NCBI RefSeq assembly: GCF_000247695.1
Contig: NW_004624776.1
Location: 8,477,316-8,541,315 of the forward strand
Origin: Heterocephalus glaber
Lineage: Eukaryota; Chordata; Mammalia; Rodentia; Bathyergidae
DNA length: 64,000 nt
Reading direction: 5' to 3'
Positions 1 through 10,727 of this stretch are shown here, piece after piece. How positions within the stretch are numbered: position 1 is the first letter of the stretch; each line of letters begins with the position of its first letter. The notes beneath the pieces were generated by a model. The model ran no database searches, had not been told where the DNA came from, and was given only the letters and a program-made list of their open reading frames with translations. A program made the position numbers and the translations under genes.

Positions 1-206
1 GAAAGGAAAAATGATGAGAAATAGGAAAAATGGAAATAAAGTTTTTGTAAATAGGGAAAGATATAGGGGATGAAGGGAGGGCTAGGAATGGGGCAAAAAT
101 AAGAACAAAGATGCACCATGTAAAGGTACAAGTTCCCAATTAGAAATGTAAATGTGTTGTATAACTAAAATGCATCAATAAAAGAATTTAATTAAGAAAA
201 AAGAGT
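1..206 (+). mobile_element. L1 3' UTR, 3'-terminal fragment
   Basis: Purine-rich tract followed by a terminus reading CAATAAAAGAATTTAA and a short A-run. The same 3' end occurs in inverted orientation at 3472-3717 and 30233-30560, which identifies it as the 3' UTR and poly(A) signal of one L1 lineage. It is cut by the window edge, so more of the element may lie upstream. Confidence 0.75.
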
Positions 207-688
207 TGGAGTAGAGGCTGACAGAGGTGGAATATTCAGGCAGGGCCCCCCAGAACATCTGGGACAGAGTATACTTTAACATTGATAGCTATGGAGTTAC
301 AGTTCTCATCAAGGCCAGTTCTGAGCCTGGGAAATCATAGCCTGGCATCTGCCCTCATAAAAATTTTATTTCTGGAGACTGATAGGGATATACAAGCACA
401 CCACTGAATCTAGAAAAAGTGTCTGGTGTTACTAATGGGCTATGCACCTGGTTGGGGCAGTTCCAAGATGTCTGGATTTTGTCAGTTCTGCAGCTCACTT
501 TGGGCTTTAGCTCCTATCACCAGTTCCTTCCAGTGAATTCCTCATCAGTCTAGGAAGGACATGAGTAGTTCCAACATACCAGGCACAGACTTGGAACAAC
601 CTATGTCATATGGGTCTGATGCTCAAGGAAAGTAAGCATGCCTGTTCATGACTGTCTTCTCTTCATTTCCACAACATTCACTGGCTAC
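207..688. other. No recognised feature
   Basis: Unique-looking AT-moderate sequence. I see no repeat, long open frame or RNA motif here. Confidence 0.5.
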
Positions 689-797
689 CTTCCATACCAC
701 TACTTTATATGAGGCACTATACAAATCATGACCTGTGATAGCCTCACTGAGTTCTGTAAATCAAAGGTATCATTTCCATTACATAGATTAAAAAAAA
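689..797 (-). repeat. MIR SINE remnant
   Basis: On the minus strand this resembles the MIR 3' half: a match to the block around 'AATGGAAATGATACC', then a GGCACT-like block. It is strongly diverged and abuts the B1 that follows, which may have inserted into it. Confidence 0.35.
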
Positions 798-803
798 ACC
801 CAT

Positions 804-950
804 GGCCTAGTTGGGTGTGGTGACACATGCCTATAATCCCAGCACATGAGAGGTTGAGGTAGGAGGATCCCTGTGAGTTGAGGTCAGCCTGGGCTTCACA
901 GTGGGTTTAAGGCTGGCCTGAACTGCATAGTGAGACCCTGTCTAAAACAG
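804..950 (+). mobile_element. B1 SINE
   Basis: 7SL-derived SINE. It has the left block GTTGGGTGTGGTGACACATG, a CCTATAATCCCAGCA block, GAGGTAGGAGGATC and the end GTGAGACCCTGTCT. The internal GTCAGCCTGGG and GGCTGGCCTGAA blocks reflect the internal duplication of rodent B1. Its A-rich tail leads directly into the GAAA array. Confidence 0.85.
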
Positions 951-1103
951 AAAGAAAGAAAGAAAGAAAGAAGGGAAGAATGAAAGAAAGAAAGAAAGAA
1001 AGGAAGGAGGGAGGGAGGGAGGGAGGGAGGAAGGAAAGAAAAAGAAAGAAAGAAGGAAAGGAAGGAAGGAAAGGAAGGAAGGAGAAAGGAAGGAAGGAAG
1101 GAA

Positions 1104-1153
<50 letters not shown>

Positions 1154-1176
1154 AGAAAAGAAAAGAAAAAGAAAAG
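951..1176 (+). repeat. (GAAA)n/(GGAA)n tetranucleotide array
   Basis: About 225 bp of nearly pure purine made of AAAG, GGAA and GGGA units. It lies between the B1 tail and an ID element, so it most likely expanded from the B1 poly(A) tail. The Lys/Arg/Glu-rich open frame across it is an artefact of the repeat. Confidence 0.95.
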
Positions 1177-1262
1177 AGGCCAGGGATTTAGCTCAGCGGC
1201 ATCTCACCTGCCTTACAAGCACAAGGTCCTGAATTCGATCCCTGGTACAAAAAAGAAAGAAA
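1177..1262 (+). mobile_element. ID SINE (tRNA-derived)
   Basis: GGCCAGGGATTTAGCTCAG contains the RNA polymerase III A box and GAATTCGATCCC the B box. It ends CTGGTAC plus an A-rich tail. It sits at the far end of the GAAA array. Confidence 0.85.
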
Positions 1263-1319
1263 GAAAGAAATCATGGCTCAAAAAAATCAAATAGTATCCC
1301 CAAAATAAATTCTCTAATA

Positions 1320-2119
1320 AGTGTAGAGTAAATTAAACTGACAAAAGAAAGATTAAAAGGAGGAAAACAAGATGTTTAATAACACAGGAAGCAGCCATCC
1401 ACACAGGAGAAATTCAGTGGTGAGTAACTCAAAGGGATGGTTGGAACTTGGGCTTACAGTTGGCCCTCTGTGTTCACAGATTTCATCTGTGGATTCAACC
1501 ATCCCTGGACCAAAAATGTTCACTCACAAAAGAGTGTATCTACCATGAATAAGTACAGACTTCTTTTTCTTGTAATTTTTCCCTAAGTCATATGCTTTAA
1601 CAATTATTCATATAGCACTTTCATTGTATTAGGTGTTTTAAGTCATCTAGAAATAATTCAAAGTGTATGAAAAGATGTCTCTCGTTTACACATAAATACT
1701 ACATCATTTTATATAAAGGATTTGAGCATCCTTAGATTTTTGTATTCGTATGGGGTCCTAAAACCAATCTGTCATGGACACTGAGGAATGACTATAGGCA
1801 GTATCTTAACAAAAGAACAATATATTTTGGAAAACTGACAAGACAAGTAAAAGGCTATAAGTTTTTAGGAGCAGCAAATTGTGGGATGGAAAAGATATAG
1901 GGGAAACCAATGGAAAATAAGGGTGTTTTAGCAGGTTTGTTATGTAAATTCCTCTCATGCTGTCTCTGGGCTAAGAGGCTACATGTTTCTCCAGTGACTA
2001 AGAATCATCTTTAAAAATTGTCCTGTTTTTCCTTGTAGAAAGGAAAGGTCAGAGTTTTTCTTATGATACCCATTTCTTCTCAATTATTTTCAGCTCAAAG
2101 TAATCCTTACACCAAACTG
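1320..2119. repeat. Ancient mammalian repeat, probably LTR-derived, split by MER2
   Basis: The parts 1320-1455 and 1798-2119 read like one diverged high-copy mammalian repeat, with blocks such as GGAGCAGCAAATTGTGGGATGG and TTTTCAGCTCAAAGTAATCC. I recall the pattern but cannot name the family. MER2 appears to have inserted between the halves. Confidence 0.35.
1456..1797 (-). mobile_element. MER2 (Tigger-type DNA transposon, non-autonomous)
   Basis: It begins ACAGTTGGCCCTCTGTG, has internal blocks shared with the copy at 12911-13456 (ATATAGCACTTTCATTGTATTAG, ATTTTATATAAAGGATTTGAGCATC) and ends in a diverged inverted terminus near GAATGACTATAG. This matches the roughly 340-bp MER2 structure. 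Confidence 0.8.
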
Positions 2120-3135
2120 GTTGGGTGGTATACTCCACATCTCTTCAATGTAATATTGGCCGAATACTTGCCAAAATGAATGCCAGGCATCAATCAAAGA
2201 TCCAGGAAGCTGAAAGAATGCTAAGCAGGATCAATACCAATATTAAGAGATCATTTCTTCCCAGCTTCATCTGTAAATTTGACACACTCTCAATCAGAAT
2301 CCCAGCATGTTATTTTGTGGATGTCAACAAAGCAATCCCAAAGTTTCTATGAAGAGTCAAAAGACCTAGACTAGCCAATGCAATACTAAAGAACAAAGTC
2401 AGAGGACTGACACTACCTCATCTCAAGATTACCATAGAGCGGTAGTAGTCAAGACAATGTTGTATTAGAGAAATAGTAAACAAATAAACATAACAGAAAA
2501 CCTAGAAATAAACCCACACAAATATAGTCAACTGATCTTTGACAAAGGAGCAAAAGCAATTCAGAGGAAAAAGAAAGTCTTTTCAGCAAATGATGTTGGA
2601 ACAGTTAACACCCACATAGAAAAATAAAAATTAATCTAGCAAGATCTTACACCATTTATGAATTTAATGCAAAATAGATCATATACTTTAGTGTACAATG
2701 CAAACATATGAAACTTCTTGAAGACTATACAGGAGACTATACTAGATAACCTTAGGTTTGGTGATGAACTTTAAGTGCAATGAATTTTAGCTTTTATGAA
2801 CATAAAAAGAAAGAAAAATTAGATAAGTTCGACATTATTAAAATCAAACACTTCTCTGCAGAAGATACTATTAAGAGAATGAAAAGAGAAACCGCAAATA
2901 GAGAAAGGATTTGCAATCGACCTATCTAATGAAGGACCTTTACCCAAAACATAGTTTATTCTTAAAACTCAATAATAAACAAACAACCCAATTTAGAAAT
3001 GAAAAAAAGAAGATCTGAAGATATACAGATGGCAAGTAAGGATTTGAAGATGTTCATTATGTGTCATGAAGGAATTGCAAATTAAATAGTGAGATACACT
3101 ACACAACTATTAGAACAGCTAAAATCCAAAACATG
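2120..3135 (+). mobile_element. Old L1 (L1M) ORF2 remnant, upstream part
   Basis: Degenerate L1 ORF2 sequence. Recognisable blocks include AACCTAGAAATAAACCCACACA, CTGATCTTTGACAAAGGAGC, TTCTCTGCAGAAGATACTAT and AGTGAGATACACTACAC. It carries many stops and frameshifts. It stops at about 3135 and resumes at 3851 at the expected next ORF2 position (ACAACACCAAATGCTAGTGA), so the two parts are one element. Confidence 0.8.
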
Positions 3136-3251
3136 TTTCAGCTAAACAGGAGGAATAAGTTCTGCTAACCTATTGAGCAGCATGGTAACTATACTTTATA
3201 AAATAAAGTATATGCTTTATAAATAAAAATGTAGTTTAATTTGTAAATTGC
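3136..3251 (+). mobile_element. L1M 3' UTR fragment, left half
   Basis: Contains AGCATGGTAACTATAC and ends GGAAAAGTAGATTTTT, a landmark of L1M 3' UTRs. The expected next block (CATGTTCTTACCACA) is found only at 3735, so this element is interrupted by the insertion described next. Confidence 0.65.
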
Positions 3252-3734
3252 TGGAAAAGTAGATTTTTTTTCAAACAAACTAATTGGTATCAGTTAAACT
3301 CATTACTTGTTCTAAAACATACATGATTTTACACAAAAAATACTTTTCTATTACATAAAGCATAATATATGTAAATATACTTATAGTATATATATATAAT
3401 ATAACTTCTAGATGTGTGAGATATAAATACATATCCTCTAGATGTGCATTTATATTTTCAATCTTTGTTACTTTTTAAAATTAATTTTATTGGTACATTT
3501 TAGGTATACAATACAGTTACATTCATGATTGGAAATTTGCACCTTTACATAATCTTCCTTGGTTCTTATTTTTCCCCCTTCCCCTGCCCTTCCTTCAACC
3601 CCTCTATCCCTCCCTATTTACAAAGACTTCGTTTCCATTTTTTCATTTTCTCATATTGATTCCATTCCCTTCCTTCCTTTCCCCTACCCCTCCCACTTCC
3701 CCTTCCCCTTTCCCCCTTGGAAAAGTAGATTTTT
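3252..3734 (-). mobile_element. Truncated L1 insertion with 17-bp TSD
   Basis: Flanked by perfect direct repeats TGGAAAAGTAGATTTTT at 3252-3268 and 3718-3734. The part 3472-3717 is the inverted 3' UTR of the same L1 lineage as 30233-30560, including the C/T-rich tract that is a G-rich polypurine tract on the sense strand. The part 3269-3471 is AT-rich, is absent from the other two copies and lies between the L1 3' end and the T-run. Confidence 0.85.
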
Positions 3735-3850
3735 CATGTTCTTACCACAAAAACAAAACAATGATAAATATTTGAGGTGATGGAAATGTGAATTGGCAGG
3801 CTAATTTGATCATTCCACAATGTACACAGATATTGAAACATCACAACACT
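3735..3850 (+). mobile_element. L1M 3' UTR fragment, right half
   Basis: Resumes the 3' UTR interrupted at 3251: CATGTTCTTACCACAAAAAC, then TTTGAGGTGATGGAAATGTG and CACAATGTACACAGATATTG. It ends where ORF2 sequence of the older L1 restarts. Confidence 0.7.
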
Positions 3851-4650
3851 GACAACACCAAATGCTAGTGAGGATATGGAACAACAAGAACTCTCATTCA
3901 CTGTTGATCAGAGTACAAAAATGGCACTCCCATTCTGAAAGCCAAGTTGGTAGTTTCTTACAAAGCTAAACATAGTTTGATCATCCAGTAGAGCAATAAT
4001 TCCCTTTAGTTTTAACCTAATTGAGTTGAAGATATGTTCTTACAAAAACCTATGTATAAATGTCTGTAGAAGCTTTATTTATAATTTCCCCAAACTGGAA
4101 GAAACAAAAATGTTCTTCAGTAAGTAGGTAGATAAACGCACTAGTACATCCAGATGATGGAATATTATTCAGTGATTTTTAAAAATGGGCTCTCAATCTA
4201 CAAAAAGACATGGCAGAATCTAATATACCTCTGTTAATCATTATACTGTGAGATTTTAATTACATGTTTTTGAGAAAGTCAACATTATCGAGACAATATA
4301 AACTAGTGATTGCTGGGGATTAGGGGAGGAAGGGAGAGGGATAAGTAGGTGGAGCACAGGGAACTTTCAGGATGCAAAAATTTTCTGAATAATACTATAA
4401 TGTTGAATATATGCCGTTATGCATCCTTCAAAACATATAGAACTGCACAACACAAAGAGAGAACTTTAACTGTGGGCTTCGGTTAATAGTAATATATCAC
4501 TATCGGCTCATTAATTGTAACTGCTGTACCACACTAATGCAAGATGTTAACAACAGGGAATACTGTGTACAAGATGTATGGAAACTTTGTATTATCTTCT
4601 AAATTGCTCAATAAATCTAAAACTCCTCTAAAAACAAAATCTATTAAACT
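3851..4650 (+). mobile_element. Old L1 (L1M) 3' end, continuation of 2120-3135
   Basis: ORF2 C-terminal blocks (GATGATGGAATATTATTCAG, CCAAACTGGAAGAAACAAAA) are followed by the 3' UTR blocks GATTGCTGGGGATTAGGGG and GAATAATACTATAATG. The end is CTAAAACTCCTCTAAAAACA and an A-rich tail. Typical of the ancient L1M lineage. Confidence 0.8.
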
Positions 4651-4880
4651 TTTTAAATATTAAAAATTCTTAAAATTCAAGAACATCAACTATACATACA
4701 TTTTTTTTCAAAAGTCTGCCTGCCCAAGTTCTTATTCATCCTTCCACAAACTACCTGAATTCTACACTCTTGACTGGAGAATGACTATCCAGTCTAATTC
4801 ACGGCCAGAATACTGTCATGAAGAAGATGGGCCCTCCTTCAATTTCATAGCTCAGTTGTCCTCTTGTGCTATGTAACTTT

Positions 4881-4990
4881 TGTTTAAGATGTAGAATCCT
4901 ACACCCTAGGTCCAGGGATTCTGATATAATCAGACTGGAGAATCTGCATCCTCTTAAGATCCCCAGTGAGGTGAGTCTGAGGCACCCTGT
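4881..4990 (-). repeat. MER20-like hAT element remnant
   Basis: Read on the minus strand, it has CTCACTGGGGATCTTAAGAG, ATGCAGATTCTCC and ATATCAGAATCCCTGG, resembling the MER20 core. Neither terminal inverted repeat is clear. Confidence 0.35.
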
Positions 4991-5319
4991 GAGTATTTTT
5001 GCCACTGATAATGGTCTTCTATGATAACAAGATGTACTCTTACCAGAGAGTACACTCCACCCTCCTATTGATTTCAAGAATAGTGTTTTGAAGTCCATTG
5101 TTGTGTTCTCCCCACTGAAAGACCAGGTCACTAGGCCTTCCTGGAGCAAATCAGCAATAATCTCTTGCTCTTTAGAAGCTAACTTTGTGCTTCCCCCTCT
5201 GCTGCCCTTGTTATGCTTCCATCATGCTTTGCATCAGGCCTATGTAAATGACAATATTTATTTGATGATGGATTGTTCATGCTAAGTAGTGCCAGGCAGG
5301 ATCTGACACTAGATCTTTA

Positions 5320-5470
5320 TTCTTTTATTCATTCCACAAATATTTACCAAATACCTACTATGGATTTGGCCCTATAAGCAAGTTCATGGAAGATAGCAAT
5401 GAAAAGGACATATTTCTTGCCCTTATGGAATTTAATCTAGTACATAAAGCAAACAATAGAACACTGAAGT
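5320..5470. repeat. L2 LINE fragment
   Basis: Contains ATTCATTCCACAAATATTTACC, ACCTACTATGG and CTTGCCCTTATGGAATTTA, a common arrangement in L2 remnants. The open frame across it is not a gene. Confidence 0.5.
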
Positions 5471-6234
5471 GTAAGGAGTGTCTGGCAGTGAGAATGCAGA
5501 GTGCAGTGGGAATGCATGTAAATATATTAACTAATTCTGGGAGGCAGATGTTCTGGAGCAAAACTCAGTGGCAGGTGGTGGGCAGCAGCCATGCCAAAGA
5601 CAAAGAAGCTGGTGACAGGTGGTGTGAGGGGGCCAGGACAGAGGGTGGCATACAGAAGGCCAGCAGAAGAAAGCAAAGGGCTGCCCTGGAAATGGAATAG
5701 AGAATGGCATTGGGGAGTCAGGCAGCTGGGTGTGAGTGTGAACAGGCATAAAGATTATTGGCACCCAAGGGCCATAGCAGCTGCTGACACAATTCCTCAT
5801 GGTCCAGGAACAAGAAAGGGACTATAGTCTCCAGAAGAAATAGGGCCCTAGGGACCCAAGGTAAAGCTCTAGTGACCAGGATCCATGGCAGAAAATCATG
5901 CTAAAGCCAAGGCCGAGTCCAGTCACCAAGGGCAGAGCAAGGCTCATGGGGTCAAGGCTGACTGGATGCTCAACTGAGACCCCGATCTGGATTTCCTGAC
6001 ACCATCCTGGACAGACACTGCCTGGGCTGTAGAGCCTGTGCCTGGCTGAGTCTGCAGATGAACAGCATACATCATAGCTGCGTGGAGGGCAGGCTGAGGT
6101 GTTGAGGGTGCAGATCACAGCCCTGCTGGGCCTGTATCCAGTAGTATCCAGAAGAGGTTAAAAGAGAATGCCAAGGCCCAGTAGGTGCTGATGGAGCTTA
6201 TCTGAGATAGGGCCTGGGCATCTGTATTTTTAGA
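5471..6234. other. No recognised feature
   Basis: GC-richer unique-looking stretch. Overlapping open frames of 60-100 codons on both strands show no recognisable domain. Confidence 0.4.
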
Positions 6235-6769
6235 TTCATTTTTTATAATTCATTATTAAATAAGGTCAATTATAGTCTCTGCAGTTGGAAATCTTAGAGG
6301 TACTTTTTCATGACCACCAGAGTTGACAAAGGATAATAATTTCAAATTACATGATTTCTTCTTATTGGTTGGTATTCTACTATAAGGAAAAAATTCTCCT
6401 TTATCCCATCTATGTATTTACTTATTCATTTATATCAATATGAACTCATGTATTCCATTTTATACAAGGGGTGATAATCCTTTTCTACCATTATATATTT
6501 TGATGAGCATGTCCAGTGGAAGCCTCTTCAAGCTAGCTCTTAGATCCTTTTGACATATCCTCATAATTTTTCTTTCCTCTCTAGACAAAAGGTTCCAAGT
6601 TTTGTTTTTTTTAGTACTTTGCCTCTACACACCCAGGAATCAGCCGCTTCTCCAAGGAGCTCAGGTTCCTTTTAGTGGAGGATAGCTTTTAGAAACCAGA
6701 GTCCGGTGCTCAATGTACTGAGTGCCCCCAGAGAGTCATTGCTTCTAGGCCCTCTTAACATTCCAAGTT

Positions 6770-6809
<40 letters not shown>

Positions 6810-6960
6810 GGCATGTATACACACAACTACCTCTACCTACCTAATTTCTATTCTATGCCTCAAGGTTCTTGATAGCCTTTCCTATCTCCCTGTTTGTAAA
6901 TTCCTTTTCCAATGGTATGGTAAGAGGACAGTAAACCTGGCTTCCATAATCATTATCAAT
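6235..6960. mobile_element. L1M-type LINE fragment containing an AC array
   Basis: Blocks such as TTTATATCAATATGAACTCATG, GTGGAAGCCTCTTCAAGC, AATCAGCCGCTTCTCCAAGG and CATTGCTTCTAGGCCCTC occur in this order in an old high-copy mammalian LINE. The AC array sits within it. I did not determine the orientation. Confidence 0.55.
6775..6807 (+). repeat. (AC)n microsatellite
   Basis: Sixteen-plus uninterrupted AC units. Confidence 0.98.
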
Positions 6961-7439
6961 CTATTTCCTATTTGCCCCATCCAACCTTATAACCAACTCA
7001 CCACCAATATGGCCACTCCTTAGGTTTGATGCCTCCTCTGACACTTGGGTCCAGCTATGCCATTGTTTCCAATAAGAAAGAAGGAAGGGATGGGAAGATG
7101 AGCCCTTGAGAGTTTTCAAAAGCCCCCTGGGTATCTCTAATGAACAGCTACGTTAGAGAAGCACTGCAGAAAGCAGCAGGTAAGATGGCAAACGCTGATG
7201 GGAACACCTCACATTTTAGAGGGATTTAGGGCTTAAATGAAGTTCATTTGCATATTATCTTATTGAATTTTTGCACCATCTCTAAAGTTAAAAAAAAAAG
7301 TATACTTAGGAAGGAACAAAGGTCCTAAGTAGAGTATCTTTGAAACCTACCTAGGGCAGATGGGGAGAGTCAGGTCTTGAGATTAGAAGATCTAGATTTT
7401 AGCCCAGAATGTTTTCTATTTATTCTTACCTACATTTTC
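6961..7439. other. No recognised feature
   Basis: Unique-looking sequence. A CAG|GTAAGA donor-like site at about 7178-7186 has no convincing acceptor in front of it. Confidence 0.4.
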
Positions 7440-7745
7440 TTTCAAGTGGATATGTGAGGTATATATAATGATAAATGGTCTACTTTATCTGACAAAATGT
7501 AGCCATTCCTGCGCTTTTCTGATTGTATTACATATCTTTTATTTCCAGTTCAACCTGCCTGTACATATTGTTATATTTGAATTAAGTAGATAATATTTGC
7601 ATCCCACCCCATTAATTTCTGTTTTTTAATTTGTGTGTTTAAAATATTCCCATTTAATATAATCATTGACCTATTGGATCCTAACTGCCACTTGTATAAT
7701 CTCTTCTTATATGATGTACGGGGATAGTTTAATTAAATTATTTTA
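7440..7745 (-). mobile_element. Old L1/HAL1-type LINE fragment
   Basis: CTACTTTATCTGACAAAATG, TAGCCATTCCTGC and the following T-rich blocks resemble an inverted L1M/HAL1 5'-middle region. Diverged, and the orientation is tentative. Confidence 0.4.
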
Positions 7746-7802
7746 TTACTAAAAAATTTGAAAATATTTTTGTAGTTTTAAGAGGGAAGTAATCCTATTT
7801 TG

Positions 7803-8040
7803 TATCAGTCAGGTTCCTAGGAGAGAGAGAGACAAACACACAGAACGGGGAATATGTATAATTTATGTATAATTTATTCTAGAGAACTGACTCACATACC
7901 TATGTGGGTGGGATCTCTGAAACCTGCAGGACAGGCCCCCACTGGAAACTCGAGTAGGAGTTGATGTGCAATTTTGAGGCAGACTTTCTTCTCTAGGACA
8001 CCTAAATTTTTGCTACTAAGGCATTTAGCCAACTGGATAA
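7803..8040 (-). mobile_element. MaLR/ERVL-type LTR fragment
   Basis: Starts GTATCAGTCAGGTTCCTAGG, then TTATTCTAGAGAACTGACTCAC. This is the usual appearance of an inverted LTR 3' end. Confidence 0.4.
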
Positions 8041-8564
8041 GTTACCACTCCTAGTATTGAGAGTAAAGACAACTATTGTAGATATTAACCACATCTACAA
8101 AATACTTTCCCGGCTGCACCCAGATTTCTGTTTGATGAAATAAGTAGGTACTATAGCCTAGACAAGTTGATGTAGAAAGCTAGCAATCACATATTTCATC
8201 CCATTTTTCTCTATTTAGATAAGTGTGAAGGCTTTTAAGAGGTGAGATCGTCTCCTGGTTGGTTGTTTTCTGTTCAGCTAGAACAGTGAAAGCTATTGAG
8301 TTATAGGAGGCTTTGACACTGTCACACTTCAACCTAACATTTCATAACCTGAGGAAAGGGAAGTATTTAAAACCTAAACTATAAAGCATATCTGGTGGTG
8401 ATTCGGAATCCTAACCCTGCACTGCACATTGTCACAGGTGTTTGACATTACTTATGGTCTATAGCCAAGCTGATTTTTAAAACACTTGTTTGGGAAGAAA
8501 ACTGCTCCTTGATCTTAACTCTCCCAGGCAGAATTAGGTGCTGTCTGTGATGGCTTTTTTAGAG
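8041..8564. other. No recognised feature
   Basis: Unique-looking, no open frame or repeat I can name. Confidence 0.4.
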
Positions 8565-8937
8565 TGCTATGGTTTCTCCCCACAAAAGCTCATGTTGTGA
8601 CTTGACTCTTGAGTGCAATGTAACAGTGTTGAGAAGTGGTACAACCTTATGAAGTAGTTAGGTGATGGAGGATCCATCCACATGAAGGGTTAATATATTT
8701 CCCTCAAGAGTGGGTTGTCAGGAGAATGTGTTGTTATAAAATGTGACTGGCACCTGCCTTCACTCTCTTCAGCTTTTCCTCCATGCAGGAAGCAGCACAA
8801 GGTGTTCACTGGAAGCCACACATATCCTGGCTCCATGCTTTTGGACTTCCAGAACTGCCAGCTAAATAAACTTCATTTCTTTATAAATTACACAGTCTTG
8901 GATATTCTGTTATAGTGACAGAAAATGAACTAATGCA
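8565..8937 (+). mobile_element. MaLR solo LTR (MLT1/ORR1 type)
   Basis: Begins TGCTATGGTTTCTCCCCAC. It has the block TGTAACAGTGTTGAGAAGTGG, an AATAAA at 8865-8870, TTTATAAATTACACAGTCTTG, and ends GAAAATGAACTAATGCA. No internal region follows, so it is a solo LTR. Confidence 0.8.
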
Positions 8938-10270
8938 TAGAGGCAGCATAATTTTCTTATCCTAATAACTATGTCAGTTTGTTGTGAAATATCTGAGACT
9001 TATAAGTATGTGGTAAATTAATGGGAACTTAGAGCAACAACTTATCAATATTTGAAAATAATAGTGATTAATAGCCTCTTTTTAAGGAGAATTTGCCTCC
9101 AAATTTAAGCTGCAAAGTTACTGGGATAAGTGTGTTGTGTTATTTTAGCAGTTGCATTATGACTTGTGTGTATTGTTTGGAATATATTTTTGCTGATAAT
9201 CCAACAACAACAAAGAGGGAAATCTCAAGTAAAAAAAAAAAAATCACTTCCTCAAAGTTAATCTTTTCATTAGGGGAAGTAAGACCATTCCACCTGAAGA
9301 CATTAGAGAATTCAAGAAAAGGTGACCAAGTGCAGAACACATGCTATGGGAGTAAAGTAAGATACAGAAGGCCATGTGCATGAAAGAAGATGCAGGGTGC
9401 ATGGGCCAGAGGCTGTGCTTAGGATCTCAGAGAACAGGGAGAACTCAAGTGCAGATTTGAAGAAAGTGTGAGCAGGCTTTGAATGAACAAAAAATGTGAA
9501 GACGTTCTCACAGGAAGTGTCAACAGCAAAGGAAAAGCATGGGAGGAAGAGAGTGGCCAAGTGAGGGGCTGTGAAGCAGCAGGTGACGGGCAGTCAAAAG
9601 ACACACAGGCCATGGGGCTGCTGGAGATAGGGCCAGCTCCCGAAGAGAAAGGAACTGCCTTTGTGGTTGGATGTGGGGCCTGAGCTCACCCACACTGGTT
9701 CCTCCAAGGGCACTTTCTGAGCCTCAGTGTTATCGACGATGATGCATTCCTTAACAATGAAGATAATCTATTCTTCCCAGGGTTTTCGACAAGACTATAA
9801 ATGGCCAGTGGAGGAGGAAAATACTAAATCTTTCAAATCTGGTGTGTTTACACCATCAGCACATCTCAGTTCTAACTAGATACACTTCAAGGGCTTAGAT
9901 GCTACATGTGACTGTCCCACTGGACCAAGGAGCTGATCCTAAAGGTTGGCTGTAGGGATGAGTTCCTGAAAGGGAAAAATATACATTTTAGTTATAAAAG
10001 CCCAGAGTGGTTTGCACAAAGCTCAGGGTGGTTTTGCAATAGCTCATTATACTATGTTAAATTATTAATAAGCTTCCCTCTCCACTAGCCTAGGTCTCAG
10101 TCACACTGGGGAAATGCAGACATGAGAAGCAAGAAGCAAGAAGGTAGCAAGTGTCAGAGACACGCCTTTAAAGAGTGATGCCTGGGTCCCTAACCGTCTT
10201 GTCTCAGGTGCCCTGGGTAATACACCCAGGCAGGCTAGCCTGGGGCGGATATCTAAGCTGAGCCATGAAC
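8938..10270. other. Mostly unrecognised; possible L2 remnant at 9380-9620
   Basis: The G/A-rich block around 9410-9600 (AGAGAACAGGGAGAACTCAAG and GCAAAGGAAAAGCATGGGAG) is reminiscent of L2 but too diverged to call. The remainder shows nothing recognisable. Confidence 0.3.
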
Positions 10271-10275
10271 ATTTT

Positions 10276-10305
10276 CTCCACTCCACTCCACTCCACTCCA
10301 CTCCA
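10276..10305 (+). repeat. (CTCCA)5-6 pentanucleotide array
   Basis: Tandem CTCCA units without interruption. Confidence 0.95.
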
Positions 10306-10399
10306 AGGAATCAAGACCCTGGGGGGTTTTAGTGGCCTCGGTATCTTTCCCACACTGCTACCCATTGGACACACCTCAAGAGGTAAAAACTAAACTGAT

Positions 10400-10727
10400 C
10401 CCCAAAATGTTGCAGAAATGTTACATTTGTTGAAGTTGATAACCATCGTGGGTTTTTCTAGAAGAAAGCTATTCTTAGGAATGACATATTGAAGTAATTA
10501 AGGGTACAAGATCATAATGTAACTAACCTTCAAATGGTTCATGAAAAAGAAATTTTTAAATATCTTGTGTGTGTCAATGTGTGTGTGCATGCGTAAAAAG
10601 ATAAAAATGATAAATAGGTTAACATGTTCACAGTTGATAGAAAAGACACGTGGATATTCTTTGTATTAGTCTTATTTTTGCAATTTTTCATGAAATTATT
10701 TCCAAATTAAAGTACAAAAAAATTTAA
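10400..10727 (+). mobile_element. L1M 3' UTR fragment
   Basis: Ends TGCAATTTTTCATGAAATTATTTCC then AAATTAAAGTAC and an A-run, the L1M 3' terminus. Upstream is TTTGTATTAGTCTTATTTTTG and a short TG-rich run. Confidence 0.55.

Noticed and set aside
1177..1262. Possible tRNA gene (A box and B box present)
   Set aside because: The body continues into an A-rich tail and no cloverleaf can be folded. It matches the other ID SINE copies in the window.
980..1294. 104-codon Lys/Arg/Glu-rich open frame
   Set aside because: It is the translation of the GAAA/GGAA array and part of an ID element. Nothing supports expression.
10276..10305. CTCCA array considered as pericentromeric satellite
   Set aside because: Only about 30 bp, isolated, and embedded in unique sequence.
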